Assembly: GCF_032884065.1 (NCBI RefSeq)
Contig: NC_088871.1
Location: forward strand, 14,182,374 to 14,246,373
From: Artemia franciscana
Lineage: Eukaryota > Arthropoda > Branchiopoda > Anostraca > Artemiidae
Direction of reading: 5' to 3'
Length of the DNA: 64,000 nt
The position numbers were made by a program, and so were the translations under genes. Every line of letters starts with the position of its first letter. Position 1 is the stretch's first letter. Below, one piece after another: positions 20,357 to 32,300 of the stretch. The notes under the pieces are model-generated. The model searched no databases and was not told where the DNA came from. It saw nothing but the letters and a program-made list of their open reading frames with translations.

Positions 20357-23300
20357 CTGAAACGAATTGGTTCATATAACGAGGATGATACTACTTATAC
20401 AAAATACACAATCCAACATTGAATATTTGAAAAAAAACTGCGATATTATACAAGAGTGGGATTATACATATTCTTCTCCTTCTCCAAACTTTAGAGCACC
20501 ATGAGATTCTTCAGGTTCACTTTTGGCGTCTCACTGTTTCAGCTGATACATAACGACTGCAATGCATTTATAATTTACAAAACATTTTCCTCTCTCTTTT
20601 TATTGGAAGAGCCATTGAGGTTTTTGACTCAGAATCTGAAGTTTTTCACTTGATCGATCTTCTCATCACCCGACATCACCTCTTTACCTTCACTTATTCC
20701 TGGTATTAGCGACAGAGTATTCTCTGGTATTCTTCTATCCTGGTATTCTTGACAATAATTTTCAAACCTATCCTTGCGCCCTGAACTCAGCCAAAACCTC
20801 TAAAAATTAACGCAACTTTCTGAAACTTTCATCTAGGATGCTTAAATCATCAACTTAGTCTAAGTCTAGGGGAGTTTTACTGCCACATTTAATTCTGTGT
20901 TCTCCCACTGCCTTTGCTGTGCTCCTTAGGACGAAGTCCATCGAAAGAATCCATTTAAATGGGGATAGAGCACAACCCCTTCAACTCCATATTTAATACG
21001 AAACCAGCTAATAACCTCACTTCCTTCCTTAACCACAGCAATGCTATTCCCGTACATAATACTAAGCACTTTATCGCATTTATCTGGTATACCATGCAAT
21101 GATAATGACCTTGGTTAAATCTCTTCTATCAACTGAATCAAACACTTGCTCATAATCTATAAGACCAAAGACTGAAGGCATTTGATGGCACAGGCACTTC
21201 TCAATTATTAATCTAAGAGTGAACATTCGGTAGAAACATCCTTTACCTTTTCTAAGACCACACCGTTCTTCTCTTAGATCTTTATCTACAATATTCCTAG
21301 GTATAACAAGTGTAATGCTACTATCTAATTTGCTTACTAGAGAAAAAAAGGCTAATGCCTTTAGAATTACCAAACCCTGTGATATCACATTTCTTATGGA
21401 GGGATGTAAGAGTTTACCTAAGCTCGCCAGGTACTTCCCCTTTTTCAAAAATCATGTTGATAATCTTCAGTAAATTATCTGTGGGGAGTATAATCTAGGT
21501 ACATAGTTGACATATACATGATCTGTAGTTCCTGGGAGGCTATGGCAACACCTTTTAACCCTGATAAATTATCTGTAGTAACTTAAATATCGATATGGAA
21601 AAATTTTGGAAAGCTAGTGTGTGAAGCCCACCTCCAAGAACTAAATACTTTCTATCGATTGGTCCAATCCACTTTTGTCTACAGTATTTGATTAGGATAT
21701 GTCCGGTAATAAATCAGTTCCGGTAATTAATATGAGGATATGGACTTTTTTTTTAAGAAAACTACTGTGTAAAACACTCCCCCTATCGATTGATCCAATT
21801 CTTTTTCTTAAATGATATTTGGTTTTCAGGATCTTTATAAAAAGTTTATTTTGTTGTTTATCATCCACAGTTCATGAAATGTTGAGGCCTTGGCAACACC
21901 TTTTAATCTCGATAGAAGAACTATAGTGATTCAAAAGGTGATATGGGACGTTTCTGGAAAACTATTGTTTGAAGTCCATCCTCTAAAACTAAATCGATTT
22001 TATCGATTGGTCAAACCCATTTTATTTTATATTATTTGGTTACAGATTGTGGATGGTTGAGGATAATGATGCAAATAGGCAGGGTCCAAGGTAGAAACAT
22101 TGTGCTTTATTAAGAGATTTAACGCACAGTTCGGTAAAAAATAGGGATAGATAGTATCCTAGCCTAGGTAAGTTCGGTGTAGGAGTAGAAAGAGTTTAGT
22201 TTCATATTTAAATTCAAAAAAATATTTGAATAATATCCAGTTTTACTTTCAATTTGCATTAGCTTTTCTGATTCTAACATCTATATCTATCCAGGCAGTT
22301 TTGCCAGGTTTCATATTAGTTTCATATTTGGCTGCCCCTTTTTGTCCCTTACAATACTTAAATACTTTTCAATATTTAAGAGAAAAATAAATTATCTCAA
22401 AACAATTGGTATTAAACAAATCAAAGCTAGGAGTAATAGAGGAAAGGAAAACAAGTTAAAAAAAAGAAAAAAGATGGAGAAGCAAGTGAAAAAGTCAACG
22501 AGATCGAAAAACAGGAGAAAACACAAACTAAAAAAAGCAACCAGCTTAATACAAACAAAAATACAAAAACATAAAGGCAGACAGAGAACATAGCGATCAA
22601 GCTTCAAGTCACTAAAGTTGACCTTATAGAGGGATTAGAAATAGTAGCTTAAGAAGGAACAGCTACAAAAAAGAACAAAACTGGAAAGGCTTGAAGAAAT
22701 ACATAAAAATTACTGAAAAGCCACTGAGATTGATCTTAGAGAGACTAGAAATAGCAACTAAGCAAGGAACATGATATAGCTATTGATAGTTAAGGGGGGT
22801 CTGGAGTCCTATCAATGCATATATATATATATACAGTCCAGATTTTGTTAATATGGAGAGTTGAGTTCACAGCTATTATGTTTGAGTCCATAACTCTCTA
22901 AAAAAACGCTGTAAAAAAGGTGACAGGAAACTATTCTTGACTTATTTTAGCATATTTCATAATGAATTGAAAATTCTAGTAGTCAACTAATTGACTTATA
23001 ACATCTTTTTTTTTTCATATGGTGATATGTGAGTACGTATGCAGACGGCTGTTTCCAGACGGAACCTCAAAAAAAAATTCCAGACTATTTCAATTTCCCA
23101 ATTAGCTGTTTAATCCGCCGATTTTCACAAGTTTTGACCAATTCCCCCACCCCTCCAGAAAATATATGTTTACGAGCGTGCCTGGGGTTGAATACATATT
23201 TATATAGAAATTAACCTCGAGAAAAAGGATTTAAGCATAGGCTGATAGCTTAAGCTTTAATCATTAAGGACTTGAGCAGGAAAATTTAGGTAAGATTTTC

Positions 23301-26300
23301 GCATAGCTCTTCTTTTGTGTTTTAGTATTAGATCAAACTCACTCCATTTCTTTACAGACAATCCGGTAAGTCGTGAAGTGACTGTAACCATCGAAGATTC
23401 ACACTTGAATTCAACATCTCCATTTCGATTGACAATAACTTCCACCACCGGATCTAGGTTCTTCAAGCGATCGATAATATTCTTAACAGTTCTAATGCTC
23501 GGAAGAACAACTGTAGCCTAAAAATAACATAGTTAGCTAATAATAATAATTGATATTAATTATCCTAGATAGCTCCTAAGTCTCCCATCATTTGACGGAA
23601 CATGCATGGACAAAGTATGCAATATGGTTGCAGCGGGATGACACATCCCTCTAATTGCAGAAACCATTTAATTAAGGAGTCGGATTAATTTCGGATATTT
23701 CTTTTTTTAAAGAACATGAATTGTGTTTTTTTCTGTGTTTTTTTTTTCTTTTTGGTTACTCTAGCTTGTTATTGGACCGAAAGCAAAAGCGCTACTTCAT
23801 GGATACAATTAATATTTTTGAGCAGTTCTTCAGTACTATATGCGTTCTGCAAACCAACCGATGCCCGAATAACCCATTATTTTGTAACGAAGATACGAAA
23901 AATGGCATTTTTTAAAACTGACAAAAAGGGAGACATTTAATTTTATTTTCGAATGAAACTGCCAAAAGAATTATTTTCAGAACTGGGGGAGGGGGGTATT
24001 TTCCAGCCAAAATATACAAAAGGTATTTTTCTAAATCTAAAGTGGGGGAGGAGGGGGCAATTTTTTTATGAAAATATTAAAAAGGATATTTCTCAATGTG
24101 GTCTTCATTTGTACACTCTGCCCCTCCCCCAGGGTGGTCTGGCCATAAATGTGAACAATTCTACAAAATGCGAATTTTCCAGTTATTTAGTTTTAGAAAT
24201 ATCGCTTGTCAAAGTTTTCAGGCTGGTCGTGGCTGGTCGTGGCTATTAGTGGCGTTGTTTATTCACAGAAACGTAGATCCTGAACTCAGGTATAATCCTT
24301 AGGTATTTTCTTTCGCCAAATATTCGTAACCATTTGAATTTGTTACTTTTTCCCATATTAAAATTTACAAAGAACCAGAGGATTCATAACAGTCAACATG
24401 ATTCTGGATTCCGGTGTATAAAAAAAAAGAAAAAAAAGGCCAGAACACCGCATGCTCATATCCAGAATAATTCCCGTAAAATAGAAGTACTACAATTAAT
24501 ATTACTGTAATTTTGTTAACACTTTTATAACTACTGATTACTATTTTGTTGATAATAAGAAAAATAAATCGACTATTAAAAAACCTATCCATAAATAATG
24601 CTCGAAACCGTAAGCTTTGACATTTTTCTTAATACCCCCCCCCCCTCAAGTTAGACCCAGTTGCCCTTATGGATATATATGATTTATCTCAATCTGTCAT
24701 AGCTACAGTATCTATTATGAGCTGCCTACCCGTAGCAGTACAACGTATGTACACATTAATATAAAATGAGACGGAGGTAATAGACTTGAGAGCGCTTGAG
24801 CCGGATTTCAACTCTTATGACAGAAGAGCATCACCAAGTATGGAAAACCGTGTTGTGACCAAGCCCTTTGTTGAACCTATAGCCCTTTGTTGAACCCTTT
24901 GTTATAAATCACTAAATGTTGTTAAATCTTAAAATAGCAGCCCTTTGTTGAACCTATAGCCCGGAATACTTCAAATGGGAAAATATTCGTTCCCCTCCTA
25001 TTTCTGACTACCGTTGACTACCGTAGCTATGACAGATTGAGATAAATCATATATATCCATAAGGGCAACTGGGTCTAACTTGAGGGGGGGGGGGGGGGGT
25101 ATTAAGAAAAATGTCAAAGCTTACGGTTTCGAGCATTATTTATGGATAGGTTTTTTAATAGTCGATTTATTTTTCTTATTATCAACAAAATAGTAATCAG
25201 TAGTTATAAAAGTGTTAACAAAATTACAGTAATATTAATTGTAGTTCTTCTATTTTAGTAAAATTATTCAAGTAATAGACTTGAGAGCGCTTGAGCCGGA
25301 TTTCAACTCTTATGACAGAAGATCATCACCAAGTATGGAAAACCGTGTAGTGACCAAGATGGGCCAAAGACTGCACAAAGCCTCCATTCATACTGGAGAT
25401 ACCAGGGGCTTCTTGCTGTCCAGTTCTAAGCTTGTGAAGCACTTCGAGTAGACTTAAGAAAATGCGTTGGCCCCCTTCTTGCACTGGTTTGCTTCATTAC
25501 TTTTCTGAGGCCATAAATAATTTTGATGATTTAAATAATATAAACATTACAGCTTGGAATATCACAACGTTAAAAAACAACTATCGTAGTGACTGACGAA
25601 TTCAAACGTTTTGAACTGACCTTATTAGAAGTTTCATAAGCCCACGTCCCAGGGGTAGAAAAGAACGAAATTATGTGATGTAGAATCTAATCAATCAGGC
25701 ATAGAGGATGGGATGCACAGAAAGGATAGGGTTTATGATGAATAAGGAAGCTGTTAAGCATTGTTTAGGTTGAGAAGATAATAATATTAGAATTTTACAT
25801 ATAATTTTACGCGTAAGAAGTAAAAAACATCAAATATAATGGTATCTGTTCCTATTGAATCGACTGATAGTAGTGACTTAAATGAATTTTACTTACAGCT
25901 GCAGAAATAAACAGAGAGAATCTCAGGTCGACATGTGGTATTTTTATAAGGGCATTTTAATGTTTTGGTTGGTAGAAATAAGGACAGATGGTATCCTAAC
26001 CTAGGTGAATTTGGTATAAGAAAAGAAAATATTGACACTTACTGACTACTTAAATTTTGGAGGCATAATAATGTAGCTCTAACCAAAACGCTATTTGGTC
26101 ATAGTGTGGCTTTAAGTCAACATTGAACGCACATGATAATAAGAATATCAACCTTATTGATTACGTTAGTGCAAACAACGTAAGTGAAGAAAGGCAGGAT
26201 GAATACAAAATATCAGACTAAATAGGAGTACTGTTATTGATGTTAAAAGTAAAGACCCCATCTCAAGAGTGTCTAAGTTTAATGGAAAGCTTAAATTAGG

Positions 26301-29300
26301 AAGGTTAGCTAACTTCCAGAAAGTTATGGCGTCGGTACACTCCGGAATGAGAATTTGAGACAACAATTTCCAGGAACAGTTGAATATTAAACTAAAGAGT
26401 CAGTAATTGGGTAGTGTAGATTGACAGAATTTTAGAAAAATAGTCTGTGAAGTACCGGATGGTGTTTTTGGAAAGAAAGTTAGAAACACAGTCTGCGAAC
26501 CAAAATTAGAATATTGAAAGCTGCAGTGATGATAGGAGTCAAGCACGGTTCTGAAGCTGGGCGCTTCAATAGACGGAGGAGGATTTATTAAATATTTCTC
26601 GAGGGACTGTCTGCTGATTGTTTTGGGAGCCAGTCCAACTAATCGTATTTCAAACAGTAAGCTGTACGAAAAATATGATTCCATCCAGCTGTCTATGGGT
26701 ATGACAAGAGAAAGGTGAGATGGCTAGATCCCGTTCTGCGGATGAAAGATGGCATATTGCCAAATATTGTCCCTTAAAGTCAACCATCTAGGGCTAAACA
26801 AAAAGCAGTACATAGCCAAAATGTGAGGGAGGAAGCCGTAAGAAAGAATTTAAGAGAAATTGGAACTTCTTGTTAGAGTGTAAGAAAAAGGCTTAAAATA
26901 GATTGTGATGGAAAAGGAGCGTGGTTTGCTGTGTTGACCTTAGGCAGCTTAGTTCTGAAGAGGTTAGTAGTAGCAATAGTAGTAGCGTCATAAAAAGGTA
27001 CATATTTTGCTATCTTTGACGATAACAAGGTCGCAGCGATTTCGCTGTTTCTTCTACGAAAGACTTCATGTACAAGAGTATTATCTTAAACCTGTCATAA
27101 AAATGGCATATATTTTGCTACATTTGGTGATCCCAAGGTTGCAGCAATACCGCTTTAATTTCTCCAAAAGATTTTGTGCAGAAGGCTATTCTTTAAATTA
27201 TGTCAGTGTTACAAGTTCAGACTAAAAAACAAAAGATGCTGCCTTTTTGCCCAAGTTATTTTAGCTGAATCAGTAAAGTAGCTATACCCATATTATCTAA
27301 ACAGCTTAATTACGCTTTTGAGCAATTATTTAAAATAAGGAATATCCAAAGTCTCTAAGAATGAGAGGATTGAAAAGTAATACAGCATCATCAACGCATA
27401 AGTCAGAAATATTGATAAAAAGAATCTGGTTTGATTAGATTTTTTTTTTAACATTGACATGATATGTATTACAAAAATTCGCACTACCGTGTCCAAAAAC
27501 TAATTATCATCCTTCAGAAATCTATGCATCACTTTTAGTTATGCTATTTTTTAATGACGTAAAGGATGTGATGAAAGTAAAGAAAACAGAAATCCATGAA
27601 AAAGGGTTTACTGGAAGTACAGAAATATAAGAAGATGAAAGTAAAGGATATGATAAAAGTATAGAAAAGAGATGCAAGAACTTTTACAGATAACAAAGAC
27701 ACATAAATTAGATTTTTTTTTAACATTGACATAATATGTATTACAAAAATTCGCACTACCGTGTCCAAAAACTAATTATCATCCTTCAGAAATCTATGCA
27801 TCACTTTTAGTTATGCTATTTTTTAATGACGTAAAGGATGTGATGAAAGTAAAGAAAACAGAAATCCAAGAAAAAGGGTTTACTGGAAGTACAGAAATAT
27901 AAGAAGATGAAAGTAAAGGATATGATAAAAGTATAGAAAAGAGATGCAAGAATTTTTACAGATAACAAAGACACATAAAGTGATGAAAATAAAGGAAAGT
28001 GAAATGTAAAAAAAAAAAATTTTACTGTACATCAAATTCTTCACGTTGAGGATCTTTGTAATCCGACCACAATCGTCTAGGGATAACAGTAACAGGGATG
28101 TCATGAACTACATGGCGGCTATAAGATGACGCAGATGGCTGAAAAAAATATAAGACATCAATCATTAATTGAATGTACTTTAGAAAAACATCGACTTCCA
28201 GAAATCAATTTTGGAATTTCACGATATATTGAGACTTAAAATTCAGCTGCAAGAAAAAGAAACAAATAAAAGATGCGAAATATCCTTAAATTTTAAGAAA
28301 CAGAGCAAATCTAAAATGATTCTTAAGACAAAGCAACACAATCACTGGAAATCACTAACTAACCACCAAACGAATTCACTGAATTTTAAGAATCAGGGGG
28401 ATTAATAACGCAGAGGCACTGTTGCAAACTGCACTCTAGTTTTTAGGAAACATTAAAAGAAACATGTTTCTTTATAGAAACAGAATCGCTAAGACAAACT
28501 AAAAGTAGCTTTTGAAAAGGAAGGTGATTCTTAAGTGATCAGTGAAAAAAATAACTGATACAATAGTTTTCCAAAAAATAAGAACAGATTTCAAATATCT
28601 TAGAAAACAAGATCCAAAAGAAATAACTGTAGGACATTTTAAGGGTACACCCCACCTTAAAGGATCACACTATATTCTCTATTATAAACTTATTTAGTTT
28701 GTGTGACTGAAATGTTTACAATAGATTGGGCGGTCTTGCCATAACTTGTAGATCAAGAATAAAAATTCCAATAAATGACGAAAGCATAAAAGCCAATGTC
28801 TACTTACCGAAAATTTTAGAATAATAATTTAAGTTCTCGCGCTTTATGCCAGAAAAAGAAATATCCAGTCTTAATGAAACTTACATCACTAGAGGATGGA
28901 TGTGAATTTAGTTTTTTTTTTATATATATTAAATGGAACAGAAAGGCTTAGAAAAGGACAGACTTAAAAAAATTTTAGAACACCTACTAGAAAAACACTA
29001 AAAATGAGCCCAATGGAATTATCATTTGAGCAATTTGACCCGTTTGGGAATTCACTGTGGTGCTCCTTGCCTTAGCCGACAACCTCACCAACAGAAAGGA
29101 CGCAAAATTTCACTGTCTTTTCGGTAAAATTTCAGAGTCAAACAACAAATTCTCAGCAGGTATTGATAATTGCTACTCTTCTGGGAGAATTGGATCCTTC
29201 GTCTGTGTGGCGGTCTGCCGAAGCTGAAACACACAAAATGATTTTAAGGTACCGTATTACCTTGAGGATGGCCATAAAAGTGTATTATTTGCCAAAAAAA

Positions 29301-32300
29301 ATGTCAAACAGACCTTGTGAAGGGATCATCACTGGAATTAATGACTACGTCACAAATTTAAATGTAACAATGAAAAAGTGCCGAAATTTTCGGAATAAAC
29401 CACTTTTAAATTTCCGAATACAAGGTGTCACAAAATAACGATCAGGCATCAGGGATCCAAAGAAAAACACAAAACAAAAGAAATACTATTAACACAAATC
29501 TAAATAAAAACGAATGATAAAAGCATATTTTAAGGATGGCCACGAAAGTGCTATAATTGGCAGAACAAGCATCAAATAGTTTTAGTGATGTTCGAAGATC
29601 AATACTAGAATCAATGAGTAAAATATATCTTTTAAGTATAACTAGAAAAAAGGATAAAAACTTTTGGAGAAAATGCCTTTAAAATTTTAAATACTAATTT
29701 GAGACAGCTTGAGTTTGAAAGGTTAATCAGTTTCTAGAAAGAAATCTTACCAGCTCCACTTCAAAGGTAAGACATGGAAAATATTTCTTCGTCAGTTTCA
29801 TCTTGAAGGCTTTTGCAGACAAGGAACTCTTTACCGAAAATAGGGTCTTAGTAACATCAGATGGATTGAACTCTAAGAGAATAAGATTTTCCGCTGGACA
29901 CAATCCTTCCATGAGAAATTCAGCGAAAAAATTAGCTGATGGTATGAAACACCAAGCTAAGCCTGATCCAATTCCTGTGGTGCCAAGTCTTCCAGTTCCC
30001 TGATCAATATTCATGAGAATTGTTAGTGAATTGTCTGATATCTTTATAGTACATGACTGTCCCAATTTCCCAAGTGTTCCAAGAATGCCTAAGAATACAT
30101 ACATATATAGCATAGTTAAATCAACACTAATACTATACATACTTGAGAAAGAAGGGTTAGAAACTCTCCCCCAGACTAATTACCTTCAGGAGTAATTGTC
30201 AAGGATTGACTTTATTACCAAACTTTTTGAAAAAAAATCAAATATCAGAGTGCCTCTTGTCACACTTCTTGAGAGTTTGTCAGCTCTCCATACTCAATCA
30301 AAAAACAAAATAATTGAAAACCCTTCCAGGGGAAAAGTTGTTGCGTGTGTCTATGATAGCAATTGAAGCCTTAAAAAACATTGTACAAACAACATACAGG
30401 AATTAAGTTTTTTGGGACAGTCAGCAAAGGTTTTCTATAAGGCAGGAGGAGCTAAAGTACCCCAAATCAATAATTTTAGTCTACATTCACTTACATTTTC
30501 TTGAGCTCTTCTTACCGAGGGGAAATGTCCTATGTAGCATTTTTACGATTGATAAAGTAAACAAACGGTTTTCAAAAAAATTTACATTTGGGTCTATGAC
30601 AGGTTCAAGAAATACAGAAACAGATTAATAAATTTGACTCGGAAGGTAAATGCAGTTGATGCAAAGCAGAATCCAAAGACGTTCTGGCACCATGTCTCAG
30701 CAGTTAATCCCTCCAGACCTGACAACCCAGACCTCATGAAACAGGATGATTCAGAGGCCTTAGAGGCTAAAGGAAAAGCGGATTTGCTCAACTCGAGCTT
30801 TGGTACAAATTTCTCAGCTCAGCCCATAGCTACCCCTTCACCCACTTTACCAGAGCAGCTGATCCGAAAACCAATGTACATGACAACTATAAGTATAGAA
30901 AAAGACTTGAAAAGGCTTAAAAGACTTGATGCTTAAAAAAACTGCTGGGCCAGATAACCTACAACTCACGCTATTAAAAGATACAGCTGAAAAAATTGCT
31001 AAGCCAATAGCCGTGATGTTTGAGATGCCACTCACTTCCAATGTGCTCCCAAGTGACTGGAAGCAGGCCAACATCAAGCCCATCTTCTAGAAAGGATGAA
31101 AGGACCAAGCCAGTAATTATCAACCAATAAGATTTACTTCAATAGCATGCAAGGTTCTTGAGAGTATCATAAATGACGCACTGGTCTCTCACCTTTAAAG
31201 AAATCAGTCACTTTAAAAATTTAGAATGGTTTTCGTAAAGGTCACTCAATCAACACAAGCCTTGTTGAAACATATAACTTTGTAACCAGACTCTTATATG
31301 GTGGCCTTTCGATGGATGTCATATTGGTCCATCAAGCTAAAGCCTTTGATAAAGTACATCACCGACTTCTTCTCCTGAAACTGAAAGCATACAGGGTACA
31401 TGATGATATAGTTGCCTGGATTGGAGCATTTCTTACTCATAGAACTCAGAGGGTAGTAGTTTATGACGCCATCGGTAAACCTGTTTATTCATACGAAATT
31501 CCTGTCATTAGTGGAAGTTCCGCAGTGCAAAATCATGGGGCCCATATTGTTCAGCATGTGTATTGACGACTATACAGATCACCTGAAAAAAACATTAACA
31601 CTATATGCTGACGATTGTAAGCTCCTAGGACAGGCCCAAATTAGCCCCGATCAGTCAACGATGCAATAAGATATAGATGAACTACCTAGACGGTCATCTC
31701 AGTGGGGTCTGTTGTTCAACACGTCAGATACAAAGTCCTGCAGCTTGGACACAGCAACCTTAGACGACCGTACCATATCAGAGATAACCTACTTGATACT
31801 GTAAGTGAGGAGAATGACCTAGGGGTTACTGTTGATGACGAATTCAAGTCCCCCAGCCACACACGAGCCAACACGAGAAGGTTTACCACCAGGAAGCCGT
31901 GTGTAAAATAGACGTTGAAGGACTTGAGAGTATCCAAAGACGAGCAATGAACGTTAAAGAACTCGAAAGCATCCAAAGACGAGCAAACAAACCCATACCA
32001 GCTTTAAAAGACAAGCCGTATGACGAGCACCTCGTGTCCCTCAAACTCCCCCCTCTAGTCTATCAAAGGAAGAGAGAAGACCCAATCGCTACTCGCAAAC
32101 TAACCAGAAAATATCTCCAGGAAAATATCTCCAGTCTTCTCCCCATCCCTCACAAGTGCGACAAGAGGTCACACAAAGAAGCTACAAGTCCCTCATTGCC
32201 ATCTGCGTGAAGCGTGGGAGCTTCTTCTCTGTACGCACCGTTTCTCACTGGGACAGCCTCTCCAAACCCACCATCCAGTCCCAAACCATAGATGCGTTCA

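Noticed and set aside
22342-22593. Lys-rich 83-codon frame
   Set aside because: Low-complexity A-rich sequence in HUS1 intron 4 with no splice or domain support.
29163-29438. 91-codon frame in HUS1 intron 2
   Set aside because: No recognised family, overlaps a diverged direct repeat, and lies antisense in an intron.
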